From NCBI RefSeq assembly GCF_008711525.1, contig NZ_VXKS01000019.1, positions 1-45,932 on the forward strand: a stretch of 45,932 bases of DNA. Reading direction: 5' to 3'. How positions within the stretch are numbered: position 1 is the first letter of the stretch; each line of letters starts with the position of its first letter. The position numbers and the translations under genes were made by a program. Below the pieces are notes generated by a model. The model did not search any database. It was not told where the DNA came from and was given only the letters and a program-made list of their open reading frames with translations. Below are positions 9,722 through 18,432 of this stretch, one piece after another. The stretch comes from Cysteiniphilum sp. JM-1 (lineage in GTDB: Bacteria > Pseudomonadota > Gammaproteobacteria > Francisellales > Francisellaceae).

Positions 9722-9749
9722 GTTACGCACTTTTTCTAAAATGCGTAAC
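9722..9749 (-). terminator. hairpin, possible terminator of the APC permease gene
   Basis: Perfect 8-bp arms GTTACGCA/TGCGTAAC with a 12-base loop, about 75 bases beyond the permease stop and before rlmN. On the gene strand it is followed only by TTTGG, so the T-tract is poor. It may alternatively be a regulatory palindrome upstream of rlmN. Confidence 0.4.
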
Positions 9750-9823
9750 GTTAATTAATCAATGATATGATTGCATAGGGCATTATACAGATGATTATTT
9801 TGCGTTCAATGATTTTGTGAGAT

Positions 9824-11149
9824 CTACTGACCTTTTCTTTGTAAATTAACCCACTCAGCAATCGCATAAATTGGTGTGCCCAGAAAGAACAGAATCATGC
9901 CATAGTAGACAACTTCCTGCCCTGAGCCTAATATTGTCCAGAATGAATAAGCGCACGCGAGTACGGCAACAATAATCGACATTTGCCAAAATGGGCTGTT
10001 TTTATCTTGCTGTTTAATCACTAGAATATTCGATATCGTCGTGTAAAAGTAAGGGACTAATGCGGTTAAAACTGCCATAAGAATGATCAACTCAAACTGC
10101 TCAACTAAAGCTTTTGACATCGTCAATAACAATAATATCGTCATGAGCACGCCTGATAAGATCAAGCTAAAACTTGGTGCACCATAGCGATTTTCTTTGG
10201 CAAATATTTTTGGGAAAAGATTAGTTTGAGCAATTGATTTTGAGACCACTGCCGTTACCATAATCCAACCATTAAGTGTGCCTAAGCACGCAATCACTGC
10301 AGCGATGGCAATAAAGACACCACCAGCCTGACCAATAATTTCTGTTGCAGCTAGAGCAAATGGCGCATTCGAGTTTGCAAGCTCTGCTGCGGGCACCATA
10401 CCCATAATCACTGTAGAACTCGCGATATAAATAAATGCCGCAATCAATGTGCCGGTTAATGTCGCCAATGGAATGGTTTTTTGTGGGTTTTTAACTTTGC
10501 TTGCCGTCACTGCGGCAGACTCCAAACCAATAAACGCCCAAAGGGTCAATGAAGCAGCAGCACTTAATGCACTTAAGCTTGAGCTATCGGTACGGTTAAA
10601 CTCTAAATAATACTCTGGATGAATATACCAAACTCCAGAAAAAATGATAAAAAGCAACGGAATCGTTTTACCAATCATTGATAGTAGTTGCAGCCATCCA
10701 ACCGTGCGCGCACCAAACATATTAAAGAAAGTAATGATCCAAATAATGCCAATCGCAGTAATCGCAGTCATTAACTTATCTGACAAAATCGGGAAAAAGA
10801 AACTCAAGTACCCGACCATTGCCAAAGAGATTGCGCAGTTTCCTACCCATAATGACACCCAATAGCCAAAACCGCTTTGAAAGCCTAGAAAGTTACCCAT
10901 CCCCACACGTACATAAGTGTAAGGTCCCCCATCAACCTTGGGTACCAAGCGACTAAAGCTGCAAAAAACAAGTGCTAATAACACCGAACCAATGGCCGTG
11001 AAAATCCACGCCAAAATACTAATTGAACCAAACTTTGCCAAACCTGATGGCAATAAAAATATCCCCGAGCCAACCATATTGCCAGAAACTAGCGCCACTA
11101 GCATCCAAAAGCTCATATATTGATTCTTTCCACTTTTTACATTCTGCAT
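9824..11149 (-). CDS. APC superfamily amino-acid permease/antiporter (basic amino acid/polyamine type)
   Basis: 441-aa inner-membrane transporter with about 12 hydrophobic helices. TM1 contains the unwound substrate-binding motif GSGIF (about residues 27-31). PKVDGGPYTYVRVGMGNFLGFQ in the TM2-TM3 region and FIGLESAAVTASKVKNPQ in TM6 are hallmarks of the AdiC/CadB/PotE-like basic amino acid/polyamine antiporter family. The exact substrate (for example arginine/agmatine) cannot be read from sequence. The ATG is preceded by AGGGGA about eight bases upstream. It stands alone: the rplT terminator lies upstream and a hairpin downstream. Confidence 0.85.
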   Translation of the reverse strand: MQNVKSGKNQYMSFWMLVALVSGNMVGSGIFLLPSGLAKFGSISILAWIFTAIGSVLLALVFCSFSRLVPKVDGGPYTYVRVGMGNFLGFQSGFGYWVSLWVGNCAISLAMVGYLSFFFPILSDKLMTAITAIGIIWIITFFNMFGARTVGWLQLLSMIGKTIPLLFIIFSGVWYIHPEYYLEFNRTDSSSLSALSAAASLTLWAFIGLESAAVTASKVKNPQKTIPLATLTGTLIAAFIYIASSTVIMGMVPAAELANSNAPFALAATEIIGQAGGVFIAIAAVIACLGTLNGWIMVTAVVSKSIAQTNLFPKIFAKENRYGAPSFSLILSGVLMTILLLLTMSKALVEQFELIILMAVLTALVPYFYTTISNILVIKQQDKNSPFWQMSIIVAVLACAYSFWTILGSGQEVVYYGMILFFLGTPIYAIAEWVNLQRKGQ

Positions 11150-11325
11150 TAGAGCATTCCCCTAGCGTTTTATATTCTCTACTCAATAATAGTCAAAATA
11201 AATACCATAGTATAAGCAACTATTAAAGTAACCCTTTGTTAACAGCAGTTACCATGACAGGATTTATCCTCAATGAACAGACACAAAATCATACGATTTT
11301 AGATAATTAAAAAGTACGCATAAAA

Positions 11326-11355
11326 AAAGGGTGTACTGCTTCCAGCACACCCTTT
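11326..11355 (-). terminator. intrinsic terminator of the thrS-infC-rpmI-rplT operon
   Basis: Nine-bp stem (AAAGGGTGT at 11326-11334 with ACACCCTTT at 11347-11355) and a 12-base loop, starting about 20 bases past the rplT stop. In the transcript direction the descending arm runs straight into a T-tract (complement of 11322-11328). A canonical Rho-independent terminator. Confidence 0.88.
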
Positions 11356-11375
11356 AATTCAACTCGCGCTTACTA

Positions 11376-11735
11376 TTAAGCTGCTAATGCTGATTTTGCT
11401 TTTTCAACTAATTGCGCAAATGCATCTTTGTTGAATACTGCTAACTCAGCCAATACTTTACGATCAAGCTCAATGTTCGCTTTTTTCAAGCCATTTATAA
11501 ATAGGCTATAGCTTAGATCATGCTGACGCGCTGCGGCATTGATACGCACAATCCAAAGTGCTCTGAACTGTCTTTTTCTCTGCTTACGGTCACGATACGC
11601 ATATTGACCTGCTTTGATAACCGCTTGCTTAGCAACACGGTACACACGCGAGCGCGCACCATAATAGCCTTTGGCTTGTTTTAAAATCTTCTTATGACGA
11701 CGACGTGCTTCCACGCCTCTTTTTACTCTAGGCAT
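11376..11735 (-). CDS. rplT: 50S ribosomal protein L20
   Basis: 119-aa, highly basic early-assembly 23S rRNA-binding protein. The N-terminus [19 protein letters not shown] and the segments [16 protein letters not shown] and [18 protein letters not shown] are unmistakable. In E. coli L20 also represses translation of rpmI-rplT. GGAG precedes the ATG. It lies 34 bases after rpmI and ends at a strong intrinsic terminator. The usual downstream pheS-pheT-ihfA genes of gammaproteobacteria are absent here. Confidence 0.98.
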   Translation of the reverse strand: MPRVKRGVEARRRHKKILKQAKGYYGARSRVYRVAKQAVIKAGQYAYRDRKQRKRQFRALWIVRINAAARQHDLSYSLFINGLKKANIELDRKVLAELAVFNKDAFAQLVEKAKSALAA

Positions 11736-11769
11736 AATCTACTCCACTTTAAAAAATTGTTACTAACAC

Positions 11770-11967
11770 TTATGCATACGGCATTTGTTGATTCAAACTT
11801 GGTACGTCTGCTTTAGCAACTTGAGACATACCACGTAAATGACGCTTACGCTTAGTTGTCATCTTCGTGTTAATGTGAGCGCGGTTCGCTGAACGATGCT
11901 TAAAACCACCCTTACCAGTTCTTTTAAAGCGCTTAGCAGCACCTCGGTTTGTTTTTATTTTTGGCAT
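11770..11967 (-). CDS. rpmI: 50S ribosomal protein L35
   Basis: 65-aa basic ribosomal protein with the L35 signature ([20 protein letters not shown], then RHLRGM). GGAG lies six bases before the ATG. Located between infC (58-base gap) and rplT in the classic IF3-L35-L20 operon, where L20 is known to control translation of this gene in E. coli; I did not find a clear pseudoknot by eye. Confidence 0.97.
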   Translation of the reverse strand: MPKIKTNRGAAKRFKRTGKGGFKHRSANRAHINTKMTTKRKRHLRGMSQVAKADVPSLNQQMPYA

Positions 11968-12025
11968 AATATACTCCGCATTTTACCATTTTTATGACAT
12001 GTTCAAGCTTGCGCCTGACATGCGA

Positions 12026-12547
12026 TTATTTTTTCTTAGGTCCTAAGACCATAACCATTTGGCGACCTTCCATTTTCGGTCGGTGCTCAACCACGCCGTA
12101 TTCGTCTAAGTCAGCTTCCAAGCGTTTAAGCATATCAACACCTAACTCTTGATGCGCCATCTCACGACCTCTAAAACGAACAGTGATCTTGACTTTATCG
12201 CCACTTTCTAGAAACTTTATCAGGTTGCGTAGTTTTACCTGATAGTCCCCAACATCAGTTCCAGGACGGATTTTAATTTCCTTGACCTGCATCTGCTTTT
12301 GCTTCTTTTTTGCAGCGGCTTTTTTCTTGCCTTGTTCAAACAAGAATTTGCCATAATCCATGATACGGCACACTGGTGGCTCTGCCTGTGAGGAGATTTC
12401 CACCAAGTCCATACCATGTTCTTCTGCCTGTGTTAACGCTTGTCTTAACGACACAACGCCAATTTGCTCTCCTTCCGGTCCGATCAAACGGACTTCTTTT
12501 GCCTTAATATTTTCATTAATCGGCACTTTCTGGTCTGCTTTGTTAAT
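12026..12547 (-). CDS. infC: translation initiation factor IF-3 (probable ATT start)
   Basis: IF-3 binds the 30S subunit and proofreads start codon and initiator tRNA. The protein shows [39 protein letters not shown], the lysine-rich linker, and [16 protein letters not shown] place the start at the rare codon ATT (12547-12545) rather than the in-frame GTG at 12526. The ATT has a perfect AGGAG eight bases upstream, is preceded in frame by TGA, and gives an N-terminus ([13 protein letters not shown]) of the length seen in relatives; the GTG lacks a Shine-Dalgarno. ATT/ATC starts are the known basis of infC autoregulation in enterobacteria. The Shine-Dalgarno overlaps the thrS stop codon, so coupling to thrS is likely. 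Confidence 0.95.
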   Translation of the reverse strand: MNKADQKVPINENIKAKEVRLIGPEGEQIGVVSLRQALTQAEEHGMDLVEISSQAEPPVCRIMDYGKFLFEQGKKKAAAKKKQKQMQVKEIKIRPGTDVGDYQVKLRNLIKFLESGDKVKITVRFRGREMAHQELGVDMLKRLEADLDEYGVVEHRPKMEGRQMVMVLGPKKK

Positions 12548-12560
12548 AACTCAAACTCCT
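12545..12560 (-). promoter_or_regulatory. infC ribosome binding site and ATT start codon
   Basis: AGGAG (complement of 12556-12560), 8-base spacer, then ATT (12547-12545). The first two bases of AGGAG are the last two of the thrS TAG stop. This is the expected arrangement for IF-3 self-control through discrimination against a non-canonical start codon (established in E. coli; inferred here). Confidence 0.8.
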
Positions 12561-14490
12561 AATTTAGGTTTTCTAGGCTTACTCGACCTTTTTTCTCAAT
12601 TTCTGACAACAAAAGCTCAGCAAGTGCATCAATCGTTAATGCACCCAGATCGCTACCATCTTGTTTTCTGACGGTGATCTGACCCAAAGACTGCTCTTTT
12701 TCTCCAGCAATCGCCATAAACGGCACTCGTGCTAAAGTGTGCTCGCGGATTTTAAACCCTATTTTTTCATTTCTCAAGTCAATTTGTGTACGAATACCAA
12801 GTTTTCTTAATTTTTGCTCAACTTCTTTGAGATATTGATCTTGTTTATTGCTAATTCCAGTCAACACCACTTGGATCGGCGACAACCACACTGGCAATTT
12901 ACCCGCATAATGTTCAATCAAGACACCAATAAAACGCTCGAGTGAACCAACGATCGCGCGATGCAACATCACCGGCACTTGCTTATCACTATTTTCATCA
13001 ATAAATGTCGCACCCAAGCGCATCGGCATCGATAAATCCAGCTGAATCGTACCACACTGCCAACTGCGGCCTATCGCATCTTTTAAATGAAATTCAATTT
13101 TTGGTCCATAAAAAGCACCTTCTCCAGGCAAATACTCAAAAGCCACCTTTTGATTATTAAGCGCATCGGCTAAGGCTTTTTCTGATTTATCCCAGATCTC
13201 ATCGGAGCCGACACGATTTTCAGGACGAAGTGCGAGTTTGACATCAAAATCAGTAAAGCCGAAATCACGATAAACCTCAAAACATTGCTCAACCATTTGC
13301 GCCACTTCAGCTTCGATTTGCGCCTCTGTGCAGAAAATATGCCCATCATCTTGTGTGAAACTTCTGACACGCAACAACCCGTGCAAAGCACCCGATGCCT
13401 CATTTCTGTGGACAACACCAAACTCTGCCATGCGAATCGGTAAGTCACGATAGCTATGCAAATGATGATTATAAACCTGAACGCAAGTTGGGCAATTCAT
13501 TGGGCGAATCGCATATTCACGATTTTCCGAATGCGTCATAAACATATTCTCAGCATATTTTGCGGCATGTCCTGACTTCTGCCACATCGAGATATCAGCA
13601 ATCAATGGCGTTCTGATCTCAGTACAGCCATATTTTTCGTTCGATGAACGCATATAATCCTCAACAACACGCCAAATAGCAGTGCCCTTTGGATGCCAAA
13701 AAGCAATACCAGGGGATTCTTCTTGAAAGTGATATAAATCAAGCGCCTTGCCAATCTTACGGTGATCGCGCTTCTCAGCTTCTTCAAGACGTGTCAAATA
13801 TTGCTTTAACTGCTTTTTATCCGCCCAGCACGTGCCATAAATACGCGTTAACATCTCATTCTTTGAGTCTCCACGCCAATAAGCGCCCGCCACACGCATT
13901 AATTTAAAAGCCTTTAGATGCGATGTATTTGGCACATGTGGTCCACGACACAAATCAGTAAAATCACCCTGTGAGTATAAACTTAATACTTCTCCTTGCG
14001 GCAAATCAGCAATAATTTCAGCTTTATATTTCTCGCCAATAGCTTCAAAGTAAGTGATCGCATCATCACGTGATTTAACAGCACGTGTCACATCTTCCGC
14101 CTGTGCCGCTAATTCATACATACGCTTTTCGATCTTTTCTAAATCTTCAGGGGTAAACGCACGCTCATAAGCAAAGTCATAATAAAAGCCATCTTCAATC
14201 ACAGGACCAATTGTTACCTGCGCATGAGGATAAAGCTGTTTGACCGCTTGCGCTAACAAGTGCGCACAAGAGTGACGTAGAATTTCTAAACCCTTATCGT
14301 CTTTTGCCGTAATTAAGGTCAAGGTTGCATCATGCTCCACAATAAAACTCGTATCTACTTCTTTGCCATTAACAATACCAGCCAAGGTGGCTTTCGCTAA
14401 GCCCTGCCCAATATCCAAGGCAATGTTATACACAGAAATAGGTTTCTCAAACGCACGCTGCGACCCGTCCGGCAAAGTAATTACAGGCAT
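12559..14490 (-). CDS. thrS: threonyl-tRNA synthetase
   Basis: 643-aa class II aminoacyl-tRNA synthetase charging tRNA-Thr, the same length class as E. coli ThrRS (642 aa). An N-terminal TGS domain (about 1-62) is followed by the editing domain with HSCAHLLA (His73, His77) and CRGPH (Cys181, His185), which clears Ser-tRNA-Thr. The catalytic core has motif 2 with the zinc ligand Cys333 (RPMNCPTC), [21 protein letters not shown], and motif 3 [13 protein letters not shown]. An anticodon-binding domain is C-terminal. The ATG has GGAG six bases upstream. First gene of thrS-infC-rpmI-rplT. Its 137-base leader is a place where ThrRS autoregulation could act, but I see no convincing tRNA-like fold. 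Confidence 0.97.
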   Translation of the reverse strand: MPVITLPDGSQRAFEKPISVYNIALDIGQGLAKATLAGIVNGKEVDTSFIVEHDATLTLITAKDDKGLEILRHSCAHLLAQAVKQLYPHAQVTIGPVIEDGFYYDFAYERAFTPEDLEKIEKRMYELAAQAEDVTRAVKSRDDAITYFEAIGEKYKAEIIADLPQGEVLSLYSQGDFTDLCRGPHVPNTSHLKAFKLMRVAGAYWRGDSKNEMLTRIYGTCWADKKQLKQYLTRLEEAEKRDHRKIGKALDLYHFQEESPGIAFWHPKGTAIWRVVEDYMRSSNEKYGCTEIRTPLIADISMWQKSGHAAKYAENMFMTHSENREYAIRPMNCPTCVQVYNHHLHSYRDLPIRMAEFGVVHRNEASGALHGLLRVRSFTQDDGHIFCTEAQIEAEVAQMVEQCFEVYRDFGFTDFDVKLALRPENRVGSDEIWDKSEKALADALNNQKVAFEYLPGEGAFYGPKIEFHLKDAIGRSWQCGTIQLDLSMPMRLGATFIDENSDKQVPVMLHRAIVGSLERFIGVLIEHYAGKLPVWLSPIQVVLTGISNKQDQYLKEVEQKLRKLGIRTQIDLRNEKIGFKIREHTLARVPFMAIAGEKEQSLGQITVRKQDGSDLGALTIDALAELLLSEIEKKGRVSLENLN

Positions 14491-14627
14491 TATTCACTCC
14501 AGATGTTATTGTTTTCATTCGGCTTGCTTTCACTTTAAGCAAAGCAACAAGTCTATAGGTAAAGTATTTTCGAGGATTACAGTAGCAGCTGTCAAGCGTT
14601 GTGATTTTGTTTCAGCGGTTACTGCCA

Positions 14628-15839
14628 TCATTTAGCGCCAAACCCAGTTAAAATGGTATAAATCGTCTTCATAACAATCTTAAGATCCATAATAAGTGAG
14701 TAATGTTTTACATAATATAAATCATATTGCAGCTTTTCATAATTACCATCAGCACCTGTCGTATGCCCTTGAGTCACTTGCGCCCACCCTGTGATCCCCG
14801 GTCTTACAATATGTCTTAATCGATATAACGGGATTTCTTTTTCAAACTGTCGCGCGGTTTCTATCCATTCAGGGCGTGGACCGATAAGACTCATATCACC
14901 TTTTAGAATATTTAAAAACTGCGGCAATTCATCAATTCTAAATTTACGCATAAACGCACCAAATTTGGTAACACGCATATCTCCTGCTACCGTTTCACCT
15001 GATTTGTCAGCATTTTTAACCATTGATCTGAATTTATATACTTTAAACGGTTTGTTATTAAAGCCCATTCTTGATTGCATATAAAATACTGGTCTGCCCA
15101 TGGTAATTAAAATAATCATACCCACCAATGCAAAAACAACGATGAGTAAGGGTAACAAAATAAGTGACAACAAGAATTCCAAACTATTTTTAAGCAAGCG
15201 ATACCACAATGGGATATTAAATCCAGCATACATCCAGTTTTCCTGCAACTGACTTAAGGACAACCTTTGTTCAATAAGCTCTTCATAGGCTGTTAACGTA
15301 AATACAGGGATATCGTGCTGGCTTGCGTGAAAAATTAACTGATTCCAATTATTACTATATTGAAACTTTCGATCAACCACGATGGCATCAATCGTTTTAA
15401 GATCATGAGGTGTCACTTCAGCTTTTTGAATCAATTTAACTTTGTGACTCATTGCAACTTTTGACATAAGTTGTGGATGCATCAAAATGCGATAAGGATG
15501 TCCAAAGGCACGAATAATCACAAAACGTGCAACACAAACAATCACCAACCAACTGATAATGGCGCAGCCACCCACTAAAAAAACATGTGATGCTTTACGC
15601 AATACAATCGTCACCAAAGCAACAATAACAAAAAAGAACAATGAGACGATAATAATATGTGAATAATACTCAAGCAATCTTGTCGAACGTTGATAACGAT
15701 ACAACCAGCTAAAACAAAAAATCACGATCATAAATACAATACTTTCCTGACTGAGACTCCATATATATTCGTAAGCCCAGACAAGTAGCACAAAAACAAG
15801 TGCCTCCAAAATAAAACTAATAACCGATGACTTATTCAT
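14628..15839 (-). CDS. undecaprenyl-phosphate sugar-1-phosphate transferase (WbaP/WcaJ-type initiating transferase)
   Basis: Initiates polysaccharide repeat synthesis by moving a sugar-1-phosphate from a nucleotide sugar to undecaprenyl phosphate at the inner membrane. The N-terminal half has four hydrophobic helices (to about residue 105) and a soluble domain. A further hydrophobic segment near 220-250 leads into the catalytic domain with MGRPVFYMQSRMG, FKVYKFRSM, FRIDELPQFLNILKGDMSLIGPRPEW (the essential DE and PRP motifs), and RPGITGWAQV. I choose ATG 15839 over the in-frame TTG at 15848. It is the last gene of the locus in transcription order, separated from the others by the MNT-HEPN and ATPase/nuclease genes. 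The sugar is unknown; QuiNAc/GlcNAc-type or Glc/Gal are possible. Confidence 0.9.
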   Translation of the reverse strand: MNKSSVISFILEALVFVLLVWAYEYIWSLSQESIVFMIVIFCFSWLYRYQRSTRLLEYYSHIIIVSLFFFVIVALVTIVLRKASHVFLVGGCAIISWLVIVCVARFVIIRAFGHPYRILMHPQLMSKVAMSHKVKLIQKAEVTPHDLKTIDAIVVDRKFQYSNNWNQLIFHASQHDIPVFTLTAYEELIEQRLSLSQLQENWMYAGFNIPLWYRLLKNSLEFLLSLILLPLLIVVFALVGMIILITMGRPVFYMQSRMGFNNKPFKVYKFRSMVKNADKSGETVAGDMRVTKFGAFMRKFRIDELPQFLNILKGDMSLIGPRPEWIETARQFEKEIPLYRLRHIVRPGITGWAQVTQGHTTGADGNYEKLQYDLYYVKHYSLIMDLKIVMKTIYTILTGFGAK

Positions 15840-15872
15840 GCAGCTCAATTAAATAAATTTCTATGGCACTGG

Positions 15873-15878
15873 AGTATA
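15873..15878 (-). promoter_or_regulatory. possible -10 element of the initiating transferase gene
   Basis: TATACT on the gene strand about 35 bases before the ATG, in the 120-base AT-rich gap after the MNT-HEPN gene. No good -35 is seen at 16-18 bases, so this is tentative. Confidence 0.25.
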
Positions 15879-15959
15879 TACTAAAAACGCTGATTTTGCC
15901 TGCGGTTTAGTTTAGGAAATCCAACTCAGATAAGCTTATATTTCTGATATATTGTTTCT

Positions 15960-16694
15960 TTACTTAAGTAACTCTTTCACTAAAATCGATATCTTATCTC
16001 TAAATCCCGCCAATAAGTCATAGAAATCATCTTTAATGGCATAATAAACATCTTTTGCCATATCCTCATGATAAGTATGTGATGTCAGATTTCTTTTATC
16101 AAGCATCTTAAGCCAGATACTAACTTCAGAAATCAATCCTTCTTTAAACGCCTCACGAAAAGCTGCTCTTGGACTATTAACATCAATGCCAACGTACTTT
16201 AAATAAGCTTTAATCAATTTCCAACAAAGCTCATAACAAAATTCAAACCGCTGGATCGTAGCATCTAAATACATATCATCTTTATAGATATCTTTTTCAA
16301 TCGCCTCTTCCAAACGCATTAAAGCCGAGTTAAAATCATCCAGCTTTTCATTTAATAACGCCAATGACATCCAATTTTTCTCTTCAAGATGATTCTTGAT
16401 CAGCATAATACCATCTGACAATACATGCTGATATATTTTTTTATCTCTGCATAATTTGATGTCAACAATATCAACTATGAAAGGTAAAGTGCTTTCTTCA
16501 AATTGTTGGTTCAAACTGATTGTGTCACCTTTATAATCAACTGCTAGATCAATATCTGAAGCAGGCTTATAGTCGCCCCTTGCTCTTGAGCCAAATAAGA
16601 CCACCTCGTTAAGAGATGCTTTATTTTTATCTAGAATGCACATTAGCTCAACAAACTGACTAGCTGTTAAACCAAAAATAGTTGTTGTTTTCAT
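15960..16694 (-). CDS. minimal nucleotidyltransferase-HEPN fusion (MntA/HepT-like in one chain)
   Basis: 244-aa protein joining two domains that are normally separate genes (HI0073/HI0074, or the MntA antitoxin and HepT toxin of type VII toxin-antitoxin systems). Residues 1-100 are a minimal nucleotidyltransferase with the GSx10DxD motif (Gly35-Ser36, Asp47, Asp49) and a third acidic site around Asp75/Asp78. Residues about 105-244 are a HEPN-like, all-helical HI0074-type 'substrate-binding' domain with Rx4HxY (Arg201, His206, Tyr208). That is the RNase motif of HepT and the Tyr that MntA AMPylates in studied systems. It is 17 bases downstream of the ATPase/nuclease gene, so probably one transcript. 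Whether it is a self-neutralised toxin, an antitoxin-only protein or something else cannot be told from sequence. Confidence 0.85.
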   Translation of the reverse strand: MKTTTIFGLTASQFVELMCILDKNKASLNEVVLFGSRARGDYKPASDIDLAVDYKGDTISLNQQFEESTLPFIVDIVDIKLCRDKKIYQHVLSDGIMLIKNHLEEKNWMSLALLNEKLDDFNSALMRLEEAIEKDIYKDDMYLDATIQRFEFCYELCWKLIKAYLKYVGIDVNSPRAAFREAFKEGLISEVSIWLKMLDKRNLTSHTYHEDMAKDVYYAIKDDFYDLLAGFRDKISILVKELLK

Positions 16695-16711
16695 TTAATC
16701 ACAAACCTTAT

Positions 16712-18277
16712 TTAACATTCATACTTTTCAACATACAAATCAGATATATTGCGCTGTTTGTCATCAAAACTCATCCCAATTAAATAGATTGGTTTATTAT
16801 AAGACTCATACTTTTGAGCATATTGACGTGACTTGATCTGGGCAACAGCCTCTTTGGCGTCACCATATTTTTGTAGTTTAAACTCAATAATCATTACCTT
16901 ATCTGGCATGACAAGTGTCAAATCAATTCTCCCGTGATTTGTCACATCTTCAGCAATCAAATCATAACCAAGTGCTGCCAAAAAGCTATAAACAATACTG
17001 GCATAAAATCCTTCGTATTGATCAATATGATTATTACGATACCAATCATGCGGGATGCTTGCAAAATGACTACATATAATTTCACCTAAACGCTCAAAAT
17101 CATTTCTTTCAAAAGCGCTAATCATATGATCTATCACTTGATTTTTCTTACTGTCATTTGTCGCTATTGTTGCCAAGCTGTTATTAAGACTATATTTGAC
17201 CTCATAATTTGGATAGCTCAATCGATAAGCAATGACATGCCCACGGAGAAACATTTCTTTAATCGTTAAGTATCCTGTCTGAAATAAAAGTGTTTCAATC
17301 GGCATATTATCAACATCAAAGGTTCTCAACAAATGCTCGTTGACTACAACACTTTCAAAATCAGGGATAAAATAGCGATTCTTTTGCACCATTTTCACTA
17401 GAAATGTTGGTGTTGCTGTTTCAAACCAATAATTACGATAATGAAAATCTTTACTTATAAATAATAAGATATCAAAAGGGTTATAGACTTTTTGCTTTTC
17501 ACTTCCTGCAAAATTATAACCATTATACCAACGTCTTAATAAGTCATAATTAACTTTACCTTGCTGCAAATGCTCGTTAAAAGTTTCTACTAATTCTGCT
17601 TGGTTATAACCACAAATATCAGCATATTTAGCATCTAAAGTTATATCATCTAAATTATTTAAATCACTAAATAAACTGACTTTGCTAAACTTTGAAACGC
17701 CGGTTAGCATAGTAAATTTAATACATTCATCATTCTGTTTAATGTAAGTATAAAGACCTTTCAGAATTTCACGCATTTGCATCGCTAATTCATTACTAGT
17801 GATATTATCCAAGATGGGCTTATCATATTCATCCACCAATACAACAATGCCCTGTGGATGTTTTTCATGTAGTAGCCTAATTAATTCTCCAAACTTAACG
17901 CCATAATCTGTCTGCTTTAATACGACACCATATTTCTTTGCATGTTCATCCAACATACTATGCACTTCAGTAAAAAAGCGCTCTTTACTATGATAGCTCG
18001 AGCTTATGCCTAAATTAAGGTGTATTACAGGATATATTGTTTGCCAATCCCAATAATTCTCAAGATGGAGACCTTTAAATAATGCTTTATTACCTTCAAA
18101 GGCGTGTTTGATTGTATCAATCAACAACGACTTACCAAAGCGTCTAGGACGAGATAGAAAATAACGCCCCGCGCCTTTGTTCACCAGCTGATCAATATGC
18201 TTAGTTTTATCAATATAAACATAGTTTTCATTAATAATTTTCTCAAAACTTGAGATACCAATCGGGAGTTTTTTCAT
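16712..18277 (-). CDS. AAA-ATPase-like / PD-(D/E)XK nuclease family protein (intact copy)
   Basis: 521-aa protein of the AAA-ATPase-like (PF09820) plus PD-(D/E)XK-like (PF08011, formerly DUF1703) architecture; no function is established that I know of. The N-terminus PIGISSFEKI...YVYIDKT is the family hallmark. The P-loop is the variant SRPRRFGKS (42-50) and Walker B is VLVDEYDKP (146-154). LTGVSKFSKVSLFSDLNNL (191-209) is conserved. The C-terminal nuclease-like core shows GRID (Asp452) and EFK (465-467). The start has AAGG seven bases upstream. It is followed by the MNT-HEPN gene, and a truncated paralogue lies at 44648-45728. The pair interrupts the polysaccharide locus, so it may be an inserted defence or selfish module (inference). 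Confidence 0.85.
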   Translation of the reverse strand: MKKLPIGISSFEKIINENYVYIDKTKHIDQLVNKGAGRYFLSRPRRFGKSLLIDTIKHAFEGNKALFKGLHLENYWDWQTIYPVIHLNLGISSSYHSKERFFTEVHSMLDEHAKKYGVVLKQTDYGVKFGELIRLLHEKHPQGIVVLVDEYDKPILDNITSNELAMQMREILKGLYTYIKQNDECIKFTMLTGVSKFSKVSLFSDLNNLDDITLDAKYADICGYNQAELVETFNEHLQQGKVNYDLLRRWYNGYNFAGSEKQKVYNPFDILLFISKDFHYRNYWFETATPTFLVKMVQKNRYFIPDFESVVVNEHLLRTFDVDNMPIETLLFQTGYLTIKEMFLRGHVIAYRLSYPNYEVKYSLNNSLATIATNDSKKNQVIDHMISAFERNDFERLGEIICSHFASIPHDWYRNNHIDQYEGFYASIVYSFLAALGYDLIAEDVTNHGRIDLTLVMPDKVMIIEFKLQKYGDAKEAVAQIKSRQYAQKYESYNKPIYLIGMSFDDKQRNISDLYVEKYEC

Positions 18278-18362
18278 ATTTTTGCCTTTTCCCTATTTAA
18301 GGAGACCATCAATATCGCCAAGTGCTAACTCATCTTCTCGGTTATAAAACTTCATAATTATA

Positions 18363-18391
18363 ATAACCCAGGTTGTGATAACTTGGGTTAT
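18363..18391. terminator. strong hairpin after the polysaccharide operon
   Basis: Twelve-bp stem (18363-18374 with 18380-18391, one G-T pair) around a 5-base loop, about 40 bases beyond the stop of the WbuB-like gene and before the ATPase/nuclease gene. T-richness follows on both strands but there is no uninterrupted T-tract. It is a likely terminator or mRNA 3'-end stabiliser separating the locus from the inserted module. Confidence 0.5.
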
Positions 18392-18432
18392 CATAATACA
18401 AGTATTATTTTCTTACATGGCAATTTTTATAA

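Noticed and set aside
12026-12526. infC starting at GTG 12526
   Set aside because: No Shine-Dalgarno upstream, and the ATT at 12547 has an ideal one and matches the family N-terminus better.
14491-14627. tRNA-like autoregulatory operator upstream of thrS
   Set aside because: No convincing stem-loops or Thr-anticodon-like loop could be traced by eye; folding software would be needed.
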